From contig CANMKR010000003.1 in NCBI GenBank assembly GCA_947498625.1, forward strand, positions 124,001 to 188,000: a DNA stretch of 64,000 nt, in the 5' to 3' direction. The notes under the pieces were generated by a model. It had not been told where the DNA came from. It saw only the letters and a list, made by a program, of their open reading frames with translations, and ran no database searches. Made by a program: the position numbers and the translations under genes. Shown here one piece after another: positions 17,345-25,861 of this stretch (position 1 is its first letter; each line of letters begins with the position of its first letter). Source of the DNA: an uncultured Kangiella sp. (GTDB lineage Bacteria; Pseudomonadota; Gammaproteobacteria; Enterobacterales; Kangiellaceae).

Positions 17345-18590
17345 ACGAAAGCTCCTTTAACTCAGCGAGCAACTCCCTTAACTTTACTCTAAGGCTTGCA
17401 GCTGCTTTTGGTGAAACTTGATTCTTAGCTTGATCAAGATAATTTACCTGCGATAACTCTAATTGAATGGCAAATATATTTTCTTTAGGCTTTGCATAAT
17501 GACGGGTAATAAAGCCACCTTTAAAGCGAGCGTTAATCACTTTTGAGTAGTCGCCTATATCAAAACCTTCCAACACCTTAGTTAAAGCCGCATTAACTGT
17601 TTTGCCATCATTAGTACCAAAATTAAAATCAGGTAATTTACCGTCGAAAAAACGCGGTACTTCTTGTGCTATCGAATGAGCTTCAAACAAAATGGCATAG
17701 CCATATTTTATTTTGGCTTTATCAATCAGTCGCTGCAATTCTTGATGATAAGGTTGCCAGTAATTTGCAATCCTGGAATTGATTTCCACCACATCAGGTT
17801 CTTTATCTTCTAGATATAAAGGTTCTAAATCAAAGGTTGAAGTAGGACACAGCTCCGTATTGTCGGCATTTTTATACAGTGCCTTGCCACTAGAGTCGCG
17901 ATTTAAATCGATCAAATAGCGTGAATAATTAGCACTAATTGAAGTGACTTCAAGTTCGTCAAGAAAACTATACAGCTGAGATAGATACCAATCAGTATCT
18001 CTACTATCTAAAGCGCTCGGCAACATCGTTTTTAATATATGATGCGGAATAAGTTGACCGTTGTGCGGGATCGAGACAATAAGCGGTGAATCGAATTCTT
18101 GTAGCGCAAAATCAGTAGGCTCTTCTATGGCTAATTTTAAACTGGCTCTATCAAGCGGGATTATGTCAGGTTCCACATAAGTTGCTTTAGCCTCTTCAGA
18201 CCAAATCACTTTATCGCTGTAATAGTAACTTATCAGCTTTTTAGCATCTTGAATAACTAACAATGACTCTTGTTCTAATCGCTGCCAACAATCAGTACCA
18301 AGATATGCTCTAAGATGGAATAAGTAATCCAGCATAAAATCGGTCAAAGTTCGATGATATTTATCTTCCGCATCCAGTTTTTTAACTAGTGCGAATACAT
18401 TGCTATGAAACTTTTGTTTAGCGACACTTAAAGTCTCATGACAAATATAATGCCAGGCTACTTTTAGATGTTCTAAGTGATGAAAGTCATCGCCTTTGAA
18501 TTCTTGATTTTCAAATTTTTCAATAAGTTGCCTAGCCGTCATTTCTTCTTTTGTCATCTGTACACGATTCTTCTTGATCTTCAGCTGCAT
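17334..18590 (-). CDS. hutG: N-formylglutamate deformylase with an additional N-terminal domain
   Basis: It releases formate and glutamate from N-formylglutamate, the last step of this histidine route. The C-terminal part (roughly residue 145 onward) matches HutG: VSIPHNGQLIP, SRDTDWYLSQLYSF, NYSRYLIDLNRD, CPTSTFDLEPLY, NYWQPYHQEL, FEAHSI and LPDFNFGT. Ordinary HutG is about 260-270 residues. Here about 130 extra N-terminal residues form a helical domain with FHHLEHLKVAWHYI and DKYHRTLTDFM, resembling a family of small uncharacterised proteins with an H-x-x-H-x-x-x-AW and DKYHxT pattern. The ATG at 18588-18590 is used; ATGs at 18557 and slightly further in are also possible. A TTG at 18608 would place the start inside the HutC operator and was rejected. 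Confidence 0.88.
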   Translation of the reverse strand: MQLKIKKNRVQMTKEEMTARQLIEKFENQEFKGDDFHHLEHLKVAWHYICHETLSVAKQKFHSNVFALVKKLDAEDKYHRTLTDFMLDYLFHLRAYLGTDCWQRLEQESLLVIQDAKKLISYYYSDKVIWSEEAKATYVEPDIIPLDRASLKLAIEEPTDFALQEFDSPLIVSIPHNGQLIPHHILKTMLPSALDSRDTDWYLSQLYSFLDELEVTSISANYSRYLIDLNRDSSGKALYKNADNTELCPTSTFDLEPLYLEDKEPDVVEINSRIANYWQPYHQELQRLIDKAKIKYGYAILFEAHSIAQEVPRFFDGKLPDFNFGTNDGKTVNAALTKVLEGFDIGDYSKVINARFKGGFITRHYAKPKENIFAIQLELSQVNYLDQAKNQVSPKAAASLRVKLRELLAELKELSFEA

Positions 18591-18595
18591 TTTTG

Positions 18596-18609
18596 GTTGT
18601 ATATACAAC
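18596..18609. promoter_or_regulatory. HutC operator
   Basis: GTTGTATATACAAC is a perfect 14-base palindrome in the hutG-hutC intergenic region. Its core TTGTATATACAA agrees with the operator known for HutC repressors of proteobacterial hut genes. It is well placed to control both hutG (minus) and hutC-hutU-hutH (plus), including autoregulation, with relief by urocanate as known for the family. Confidence 0.75.
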
Positions 18610-18663
18610 TCAGTTTACAGTAATTACTAGAGATATCTAGCTAGTTTAAGGTAATTAGGCTAA

Positions 18664-19392
18664 ATGGCTCAAGAAGAACCCCGCTATCAGTTAGTTAAAG
18701 ATTTTATTCTCAGTGGCATCAATGCCAAACAGTGGAAAGAGCATAAGCGCGTTCCATCGGAAAATGAGTTGGTAGAGATGTGCAAAGTCAGTCGCATGAC
18801 CGCGAGACGAGCTTTAGATGAATTAACAGAAGAAGGCGTACTCTACAGAGTTCAAGGTCGAGGAACTTTTGTTGCGCCAAAAAAATTACACTCACCCCTT
18901 TTGGAAATTCGTAATATTGCCGAAGAAATTCAAAATCGTGGTTCTAGTTATTCCAATGAATTAATTCTTCTGCAAAAAGAATCTTGTCCAGTGCACCTTC
19001 TAAAGCATTTTTCTCTTAATGAAGGTGATGAAGTGTACCACTCAATTATGGTGCACAAAGAAGATGGTAAGCCGATCCAGATTGAACAGCGCTATGTCAA
19101 TCCAACTGCAGCACCAGAATATTTAAAACAAGATTATAAAAGTATCACACCAAATGTATATCTTTCAAAGGTTGCTCCATTAACAGAAGCCGAACATCAA
19201 ATTCAGGCTAAAGAAGCTGATCCTTTTATGAAAGTCACTCTAAAATTGCAAGAGTTAGAGCCGGTACTTTGCATTGATCGTATTACTTGGTCTGACACTA
19301 TTTTAGTAAGTTACTGCCAGCTTTATCACCCTGCCAGCCGTTTTAGTCTGACAGGTCGCTTTAAAACCAAGCACCAATTAACCGAATTATAA
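18664..19392 (+). CDS. hutC: Histidine utilization repressor (GntR/HutC family)
   Basis: It is a repressor of hut genes released by urocanate. The 242 residues comprise an N-terminal GntR winged helix (about 5-75, with RVPSENELVEMCKVSRMTAR as the recognition segment and VLYRVQGRGTFVA as the wing) and a C-terminal UTRA ligand domain (about 90-235; IQIEQRYVNP and LQELEPVLCIDRITW). It is first in a hutC-hutU-hutH series (21 and 18 bases between genes) and lies beside the palindromic operator at 18596-18609, so autorepression is likely. Length and domain order are typical. Confidence 0.95.
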   Translation: MAQEEPRYQLVKDFILSGINAKQWKEHKRVPSENELVEMCKVSRMTARRALDELTEEGVLYRVQGRGTFVAPKKLHSPLLEIRNIAEEIQNRGSSYSNELILLQKESCPVHLLKHFSLNEGDEVYHSIMVHKEDGKPIQIEQRYVNPTAAPEYLKQDYKSITPNVYLSKVAPLTEAEHQIQAKEADPFMKVTLKLQELEPVLCIDRITWSDTILVSYCQLYHPASRFSLTGRFKTKHQLTEL

Positions 19393-19413
19393 AAACAGTT
19401 TTGAGGAAAGTTC

Positions 19414-21108
19414 ATGTCGTCTTATTCTAATGATTCTCGCTTTGATGCCAGTCGAGTTATTCATGCACCAACCGGCACTAAATTAAATGCTAAGTCATGG
19501 CTCACTGAAGCGCCACTGCGTATGCTGATGAATAACTTAGATCCTGATGTGGCTGAACATCCACAAGGGCTAGTAGTTTATGGCGGCATTGGCCGAGCGG
19601 CTCGCAATTGGGAGTCATATGATAAGATTGTTGAGTCATTAAAAAACTTAAATGATGACGAAACCTTGTTAGTACAATCTGGCAAACCTGTCGGTGTATT
19701 TAAGACTCATGCGGATGCGCCAAGAGTACTCATTGCTAATTCAAACTTGGTTCCACATTGGGGAAACTGGGAACACTTTAATGAGTTAGATCAAAAAGGC
19801 TTAATGATGTATGGCCAAATGACTGCCGGCTCATGGATTTATATTGGTTCGCAAGGCATCGTTCAAGGCACTTACGAAACTTTTGTAGAAGCTGGTCGTC
19901 AACACTTTGATGGTAATACCAAAGGCAAGTGGGTATTAACCGGCGGACTTGGTGGCATGGGCGGCGCACAACCGCTAGCGGCTACTATGGCAGGTTATTG
20001 CATGATTGCGGTTGAATGCGACGAAAGCCGTATCGACTTTAGAATGCGTACTCGCTATGTGGATAAAAAGGCTAAATCAATTGACGAAGCCATGCAAATG
20101 CTTAATCAAGCTCTAGACAATGGGGAAGCTATTTCAATTGGTTTATTAGGTAATGCCGCTGAAATTTTTCCAGAAATGCAAAAACTTGGCATTAAACCTG
20201 ACTTAGTAACGGATCAAACTTCTGCCCATGATCCGGTTAATGGTTACCTACCCATCGGCTGGTCAATGGATGAGTGGCGAGACAAAGCTAAAACTGATCC
20301 GGCCCTTGTAACTAAAGCATCTAAAAAATCCATGGCCATTCAAGTTCAAGCCATGCTTGATTTTTGGAACCAAGGAATCCCAACGGTTGACTATGGAAAC
20401 AATATCCGTCAAATGGCACTTGAAGAAGGTGTCACCGATGCCTTTGATTTCCCAGGTTTTGTTCCAGCCTATATTCGCCCACTTTTCTGTCGCGGTGTTG
20501 GTCCATTTCGTTGGGCAGCACTTTCTGGCGATCCTGAAGATATTTATAAAACCGATCAAAAAGTAAAAGAAATTATTGCGGATGATCCGCACTTACATAA
20601 CTGGCTCGATATGGCTAAAGAGCGTATTAGCTTTCAAGGTTTGCCAGCGCGTATTTGCTGGGTCGGTTTAGGTCTACGACATAAACTCGGTTTGGCATTT
20701 AATGAAATGGTTCGTAATGGTGAACTTTCTGCACCCGTTGTGATTGGTCGCGATCATCTAGACTCAGGGTCGGTTGCCAGTCCTAACCGTGAAACTGAAA
20801 GCATGATGGATGGTTCAGATGCTGTGTCAGATTGGCCATTATTGAATGCTATGTTAAATGTTGCCGGCGGCGCTACTTGGGTTTCACTGCATCATGGTGG
20901 CGGTGTTGGAATGGGTTTCTCGCAACACTCTGGGGTTGTTATTTGTTGCGATGGCTCAGAAGCGGCAGATAAACGTATTGAACGAGTATTATTTAATGAC
21001 CCTGCAACAGGCGTTATGCGTCACGCTGATGCGGGTTATGACATTGCTAAAAAGTGCGCTAAAGAACAAGGCTTAAACTTGCCGATGATCGATAGCAGTA
21101 ACAATTAA
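19414..21108 (+). CDS. hutU: Urocanate hydratase
   Basis: It adds water to urocanate to form imidazolonepropionate, the second step, using a tightly bound NAD+. The 564 residues match the family over the full length: [13 protein letters not shown] near the N-terminus, [18 protein letters not shown] at the dinucleotide fold, [28 protein letters not shown] and [20 protein letters not shown] near the C-terminus. The ribosome binding site GAGGAAAG lies just before the ATG. It is followed 18 bases later by hutH in the same operon. Confidence 0.97.
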   Translation: MSSYSNDSRFDASRVIHAPTGTKLNAKSWLTEAPLRMLMNNLDPDVAEHPQGLVVYGGIGRAARNWESYDKIVESLKNLNDDETLLVQSGKPVGVFKTHADAPRVLIANSNLVPHWGNWEHFNELDQKGLMMYGQMTAGSWIYIGSQGIVQGTYETFVEAGRQHFDGNTKGKWVLTGGLGGMGGAQPLAATMAGYCMIAVECDESRIDFRMRTRYVDKKAKSIDEAMQMLNQALDNGEAISIGLLGNAAEIFPEMQKLGIKPDLVTDQTSAHDPVNGYLPIGWSMDEWRDKAKTDPALVTKASKKSMAIQVQAMLDFWNQGIPTVDYGNNIRQMALEEGVTDAFDFPGFVPAYIRPLFCRGVGPFRWAALSGDPEDIYKTDQKVKEIIADDPHLHNWLDMAKERISFQGLPARICWVGLGLRHKLGLAFNEMVRNGELSAPVVIGRDHLDSGSVASPNRETESMMDGSDAVSDWPLLNAMLNVAGGATWVSLHHGGGVGMGFSQHSGVVICCDGSEAADKRIERVLFNDPATGVMRHADAGYDIAKKCAKEQGLNLPMIDSSNN

Positions 21109-21126
21109 ATTATCGAGAATAAAAAC

Positions 21127-22674
21127 ATGAAAAATTTTACGTTAACCCCTGGATCTTTATCGTTAAAAGATTGCCGAGCAATTTATCATTCAGCCGTTCA
21201 AATTGAACTTGATAAAAGCTTTTATCCTTTAATCGATAGAGCTGCGCAAACAGTTGCGGATGTTATTACCAATGACCAAACGGTATATGGTATTAACACT
21301 GGTTTTGGTTTATTGGCATCAACTCGTATCCCAAAAGAAAAGTTGGAACTTTTACAAGAATCATTAGTTCTATCTCATGCTGCCGGGATTGGTGAACTAC
21401 TGTCAGATGAAGTTGTTAGATTATTGATGGTATTAAAACTTTCAAGTTTAGCCCAAGGTCACTCTGGAGTGAAAAGAGAAACTGTAGATGCCTTAATAAG
21501 CTTAGTTAATCACGAAGTTTATCCTTGCATCCCAGAAAAAGGTTCCGTCGGAGCTTCTGGTGATTTAGCGCCGTTAGCACATATGAGCTGCACTTTAATT
21601 GGCGTTGGTCAGGTTCGTCATCAAGGCAAAATCATGACTGCAATTGATGGTTTAAAAATTGCTGGCTTAGAGCCTTTGACCCTTGCAGCTAAAGAAGGAC
21701 TTGCGCTTTTAAATGGAACTCAATGCTCAACGGCTTTAGCGTTAGCAGGTTTATTTGGAGCGGAAAATAATTTTGCCTCGGCAATTGTTGCCGGAGCATT
21801 ATCAGTAGATGCGGCTTTAGGCTCCACCGCACCTTTTGATGCTAGAATTCATCAAGTTCGAGGCCATAAAGGACAGCAGCAGGTTGCCCTTAATTTATTA
21901 AATCTGGTCAAGGGTTCTGAAATCAATCAATCGCACCTCGGCTGTGAAAAAGTACAAGACCCCTACTCTTTGCGCTGCCAACCGCAAGTTATGGGCGCCG
22001 CATTGGATCATATGCGCTTTGCTGCTTCAGTATTATTGACCGAAGCGAATGCCGTGTCCGATAACCCTTTAGTATTCCCTGACGATAACCCTGAAAAAAC
22101 TGGCGACATTATTTCTGGCGGTAATTTTCATGCAGAGCCGGTCGCTATGTCTGCAGATTTATTGGCTATCGTTATTTCTGAGGTTGGTGCTATTGTCGAG
22201 CGTAGAATCGCCTTGATGTTGGATAAGCATTTAAGCGGTCTACCAGCTTTCTTGGTTCAAGACTCAGGAGTGAACTCTGGTTTTATGATTGCTCAAGTAA
22301 CAGCAGCTGCTTTAGCATCAGAAAATAAAACTTTAGCTCATCCAGCGTCGGTTGATTCACTACCAACATCTGCTAACCAAGAAGATCACGTTTCAATGGC
22401 AACCTTTGCTGCACGTCGTTTAAAAGATATGAACTTTAATACCGCTGGCGTAATCGCCGTGGAATTGCTCTCAGCTGTTCAAGGCATCGACTTTAGAGCG
22501 CCTTTAAAAACATCTCCTTTGTTACAAAAAGCGTACGATTTGATTCGCTCTAAAGTGCCATATTACGAAAAAGATCGTCATTTTGGTCCAGATATTGAAG
22601 CCATTCAAAATTTAATTGCTAACGGTGAATTTAATGCCTTAGTGGTTGAGTCAGAGCTTCCTAGCTTTTCATAA
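21127..22674 (+). CDS. hutH: Histidine ammonia-lyase
   Basis: It removes ammonia from L-histidine to give urocanate, the entry step, through an autocatalytic MIO electrophile made from Ala-Ser-Gly. That triad is A143-S144-G145 in [12 protein letters not shown]. Other signatures are YGINTGFG near the active-site Tyr, [13 protein letters not shown] and [11 protein letters not shown]. At 515 residues it has the normal length. It closes the hutC-hutU-hutH series; an alpha/beta hydrolase starts 45 bases downstream, and no terminator is seen between them. Confidence 0.97.
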   Translation: MKNFTLTPGSLSLKDCRAIYHSAVQIELDKSFYPLIDRAAQTVADVITNDQTVYGINTGFGLLASTRIPKEKLELLQESLVLSHAAGIGELLSDEVVRLLMVLKLSSLAQGHSGVKRETVDALISLVNHEVYPCIPEKGSVGASGDLAPLAHMSCTLIGVGQVRHQGKIMTAIDGLKIAGLEPLTLAAKEGLALLNGTQCSTALALAGLFGAENNFASAIVAGALSVDAALGSTAPFDARIHQVRGHKGQQQVALNLLNLVKGSEINQSHLGCEKVQDPYSLRCQPQVMGAALDHMRFAASVLLTEANAVSDNPLVFPDDNPEKTGDIISGGNFHAEPVAMSADLLAIVISEVGAIVERRIALMLDKHLSGLPAFLVQDSGVNSGFMIAQVTAAALASENKTLAHPASVDSLPTSANQEDHVSMATFAARRLKDMNFNTAGVIAVELLSAVQGIDFRAPLKTSPLLQKAYDLIRSKVPYYEKDRHFGPDIEAIQNLIANGEFNALVVESELPSFS

Positions 22675-22719
22675 TGATTGTAAGAAAATTCAAATAACGA
22701 TAATTAGGATACTTAACCT

Positions 22720-23598
22720 ATGAATGCTAAGGACTGGTTTGCGTTAGGCTCTTACCATCAAGTCGACGGTCATCAAGTTTTTGTTATAGACACTTCGCCC
22801 GATAACCCTAAAAGCTTACCTGTTTTATGTATTCTCCATGGCTTTCCTACTTCATCATATGACTATTGGAAAGTCCTACCTATTTTGCAGCAACACTTTC
22901 GGGTGATACTGCACGACCACCTAGGTTTTGGGTTTTCTGCTAAGCCCAAGGATTATTCCTACTCATTTTTCGAGCAAACGGATATTGCACAAAAGCTTTG
23001 GCAGAAACTTAATGTGCAAAAATCTTATTTGTTAGCACACGATTATGGCACTAGCATATTAACTGAAATACTCGCTCGAGATAACGCTAACGAATTTCCC
23101 GTAGTCATCCAAAAAGTTGCTGTGTGCAATGGTTCTATGCATATTGAGTTAGCTCAGTTACTTTTCATGCAAAAACTTTTGCGCAGCCCAATAGGTTCTT
23201 TAATCGCTAAGTTTTCTTCTAAGCGATTAATGGATAAAAATTTACGCAATATTTTTGTTGATCCAACTCAATTAACAGATTCAGAACTCGAGTCAATCTG
23301 GTATATGGCAACTTATAATCAAGGGAAAAGTGTTTTAGCAAAAATCAGCCGCTATACTTATGAACGAAAGCAATATTGGGATCGATGGATTGGGGCTCTA
23401 AAACAAACACAACTAGCATTAGAAATTATTTGGCCCGATAAAGACCCTATTGCAGTCGCGAAAATGGCGACAACCATCAAGGATGAAACTCAAAACTCTA
23501 ATTTAACTTGGTTAAATAACCTAGGTCACTTCCCTATGATTGAAGCGCCTGACTTATGGGCCAATACTGTGGTTGAGCGCTTATTACAGCATAAGTAA
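22720..23598 (+). CDS. Alpha/beta hydrolase, haloalkane dehalogenase/epoxide hydrolase type
   Basis: The 292 residues have the alpha/beta-hydrolase fold with Asp rather than Ser as nucleophile: LLAHDYGTS (D108). The oxyanion-hole motif is HGFPTS (40-45), LHDHLGFGFSAKP follows, and the late acid and base are probably D240 or D242 (WPDKDP) and H270 (LGHFPMIEAP). This pattern is shared by haloalkane dehalogenases, epoxide hydrolases and the MEST-like bacterial group; the HDYG form resembles the last. The substrate is unknown. It lies downstream of hutH without a terminator, so it may be co-transcribed, but no role in histidine breakdown is evident. Confidence 0.85.
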   Translation: MNAKDWFALGSYHQVDGHQVFVIDTSPDNPKSLPVLCILHGFPTSSYDYWKVLPILQQHFRVILHDHLGFGFSAKPKDYSYSFFEQTDIAQKLWQKLNVQKSYLLAHDYGTSILTEILARDNANEFPVVIQKVAVCNGSMHIELAQLLFMQKLLRSPIGSLIAKFSSKRLMDKNLRNIFVDPTQLTDSELESIWYMATYNQGKSVLAKISRYTYERKQYWDRWIGALKQTQLALEIIWPDKDPIAVAKMATTIKDETQNSNLTWLNNLGHFPMIEAPDLWANTVVERLLQHK

Positions 23599-23711
23599 GC
23601 TAAGACTCTTTATTGTTTTAATGCCAGTCTAAATCACTAGGTTTTGCTCAATTAACCCTTTTCGGCTAGTCTGTCGTTATTAGGGATAAGTATTTTTTAA
23701 AGGTATTCATC

Positions 23712-25226
23712 ATGAAAAAACATATACTCCCTTTATCTATCGCTTCAGCTCTTGGGCTAAGCCTTTTTCCCACAGGAGTTGTTATGGCAAAAGATAAAGA
23801 CGCTATTACTATCTATTCAAGCGCTCAACCGGGCTCAATCTCACCAGATATTTACCGACCGGTGCCAGGACAGCACCGTGGCTATTATAATGTACCGGGC
23901 TATGCGATGGTTAAATCCACTCGTCAGTACAACATCAGCAAAGGCGTTAACGCGCTAGAGGTATCCGATGTTGCTGCTTTGCTTGATCCAACAACAGTTC
24001 AGTTTCGTTCTAAAGATGATCAAGATGCTAGAGTACTTGAGCAAAACTATCAATTTGATTTAGTCAGCCAGCAAAAACTACTGCAAAGATACCTTGGCCA
24101 AAGCATTACTGTTGAGCAATTGATTGGTGACAAAATCCATAAAAAAACTGGCGAGTTAATTAGCGCCGATGGTGGCTTAGTGATCAAAGATTCGCGCGGC
24201 GGAATCCACAGCATTAATAGCTATCACAATATTAGTTTTCCAGAGTTGCCAGGAGGCTTAAGAACTAAGCCGACCCTTGTTTGGTCTTTGTTTTCCGATA
24301 AGCCCGGGAAGCAAGATATAGAGCTGAGCTATCAAACCAATGGTATGACTTGGTGGTCAGACTACAATATTACTTATTCTGAAACTGGAAAGAATGATTG
24401 CGAAATGGACCTAGCTGGCTGGGTCAGCATTATTAATCAATCAGGTGCTAGTTTTGAAAATACTAAATTAAAATTAATTGCTGGTGACGTGAATCGAGCA
24501 CAGGCAGCACCATCTCCTCATGTTATGAGAAAGTCTGTAGCTTTTGAGTCACTTGAAGATTCAGGCTTTGAAGAAAAATCATTCTTTGAATATCACCTTT
24601 ATACGTTAGGACGTCCTGCTGATTTACCGAATAACTCAACCAAGCAACTTGAATTATTCCCTGCAGTTAAAGGTATTAACTGCAAAAAAGAAATGGTTTT
24701 TGACGCCTCTAGTCAATTCTATGGTTACGGCGGCTTAAATACTGGCGAAAGCTACGGTAAAAACTCGCAGAGTGACGTGAGTGTTTATTTACGCTTTAAA
24801 AATGACAAATCTAATGGCATGGGAATACCTATGCCAGCCGGTAGAATTAGAGTTAATCAACGTGACTCTGACGGTTCTCTGGAGTTTATTGGCGAAGACA
24901 TCATTGACCATACACCGAAGAATGAAGATGTATTGATCAAAATGGGCAATGCTTTTGATATCAAAGGTGAGCGTAAGCAAACCGACTACCGTATTGATAC
25001 TTCTAAAAAGACAATGTCAGAGACTTTTGAAATCACCCTTAAAAACCATAAAGACAAGGCAGAAGAAATAGTTATCAGAGAAACTTTATACCGATGGTCG
25101 AATTGGAAAATTAGCAGCAAGTCGCATAAGTTTAGTAAAGAAGATTCCCGACATATTCACTTTAATGTCAAAGTTCCAGCTAATGACAAAGTCACGGTTA
25201 AATATAAAGTCGATTACAGTTGGTAG
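23712..25226 (+). CDS. DUF4139 domain-containing exported protein
   Basis: This 504-residue protein has a signal peptide (1-26, cleavage near VMA/KDK). The body is rich in beta strands. The segment ELSYQTNGMTWWSDYNITYSE and the following WVSIINQSGASFENTKLKLIAGDVNRAQ are characteristic of the DUF4139 domain, and the later region ends in strand-rich Ig-like sequence. No enzymatic motif is visible, so it is probably a periplasmic or outer-membrane-associated protein. Its start is preceded by an A-rich stretch with AAAGG. It has 113 bases upstream, enough for its own promoter, and no operon partner. Confidence 0.85.
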   Translation: MKKHILPLSIASALGLSLFPTGVVMAKDKDAITIYSSAQPGSISPDIYRPVPGQHRGYYNVPGYAMVKSTRQYNISKGVNALEVSDVAALLDPTTVQFRSKDDQDARVLEQNYQFDLVSQQKLLQRYLGQSITVEQLIGDKIHKKTGELISADGGLVIKDSRGGIHSINSYHNISFPELPGGLRTKPTLVWSLFSDKPGKQDIELSYQTNGMTWWSDYNITYSETGKNDCEMDLAGWVSIINQSGASFENTKLKLIAGDVNRAQAAPSPHVMRKSVAFESLEDSGFEEKSFFEYHLYTLGRPADLPNNSTKQLELFPAVKGINCKKEMVFDASSQFYGYGGLNTGESYGKNSQSDVSVYLRFKNDKSNGMGIPMPAGRIRVNQRDSDGSLEFIGEDIIDHTPKNEDVLIKMGNAFDIKGERKQTDYRIDTSKKTMSETFEITLKNHKDKAEEIVIRETLYRWSNWKISSKSHKFSKEDSRHIHFNVKVPANDKVTVKYKVDYSW

Positions 25227-25252
25227 TGGCTGGATAATTTAGGCAAAAAAAA

Positions 25253-25273
25253 GGCTAAGCACGAAGCTTAGCC
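25253..25273 (-). terminator. Strong hairpin oriented as a minus-strand terminator
   Basis: The arms GGCTAAGC (25253-25260) and GCTTAGCC (25266-25273) enclose the loop ACGAA. A run of A on the plus-strand left side becomes a T-run on the minus strand, so the canonical direction is minus. The preceding gene is on the plus strand and no minus-strand gene ends here. It may still stop plus-strand transcription weakly, or it may end a small minus-strand RNA. Confidence 0.6.
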
Positions 25274-25373
25274 AAAATTCCACCATATAGCTGAAGGAAA
25301 CCTTTACTAGCTCAATTGTAAAATCAGTGCTTTATTTGACCTCGAGACTGTGATAAAACTGTTTCTAGGTAAA

Positions 25374-25442
25374 GCATATCTGAACTAGATATGCATTTGA
25401 TATTAATGCATATACGCATTAAAAACAATGCAAACTTGCATT
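25374..25442. promoter_or_regulatory. Array of operator-like half-sites upstream of the XRE gene
   Basis: Several overlapping inverted repeats lie directly before the XRE regulator gene. GCATATCT (25374-25381) pairs with AGATATGC (25387-25394). ATATGCATT (25389-25397) pairs with AATGCATAT (25405-25413). AATGC (25405-25409) pairs with GCATT (25416-25420). AATGCAA (25427-25433) pairs with TTGCATT (25436-25442). The five half-sites GCATT/AATGC start at 25393, 25405, 25416, 25427 and 25438, close to one helical turn apart. This is probably the autoregulatory operator of the XRE protein. Confidence 0.55.
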
Positions 25443-25456
25443 AAAATGTAAAATAT

Positions 25457-25861
25457 ATGAGTGATGTATTAGAACAATTACGCGAGTTGATGAAGAGCTT
25501 AGGCGAAACCGACTACTCTCTTCAAAATAAAGCACATATAAGTCAATCAACTATTTACCGTATCGTTGAGGGTAAAACTTCTGATCCAGGTATATACAAG
25601 GTAGACAATTTGGCGCGCTCCATGGGTCATTGCTTATCGATTGTACCTTTGAGTGAATTTTCTCAAAAGCTGCAAGATATAAACGACGTACATGCATTAA
25701 GTAAAACCATAACACTTATTGACGGGATAGCTAAAAGTCGTGGTTCTGAATTTTCTCCGCTGGAAAAAGCTGAGTTAATATTGGCGAATTACAAAACTAT
25801 TGCCCAAGAAAATCAAAAAAAGCACTCGGCTCTTCAAAACGTCGTAAATCTAAAAAAGTAA
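25457..25861 (+). CDS. XRE family helix-turn-helix regulator
   Basis: This 134-residue DNA-binding protein has an N-terminal XRE-type helix-turn-helix (about residues 18-60: YSLQNKAHISQSTIYRIVEGKT with the recognition helix at QSTIYRI, then DNLARSMG). The remainder is helical and shows no known ligand domain. It starts 15 bases after a dense operator-like array and its stop codon directly abuts the start of the rhombosortase gene, so the two are almost certainly one transcript. By analogy with other small XRE proteins it probably represses its own operon. Its signal is unknown. Confidence 0.8.
   Translation: MSDVLEQLRELMKSLGETDYSLQNKAHISQSTIYRIVEGKTSDPGIYKVDNLARSMGHCLSIVPLSEFSQKLQDINDVHALSKTITLIDGIAKSRGSEFSPLEKAELILANYKTIAQENQKKHSALQNVVNLKK

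Noticed and set aside
18606-18608. TTG as start of hutG
   Set aside because: It lies inside the HutC palindrome and adds six residues with no ribosome binding site; ATG at 18590 or 18557 is better.
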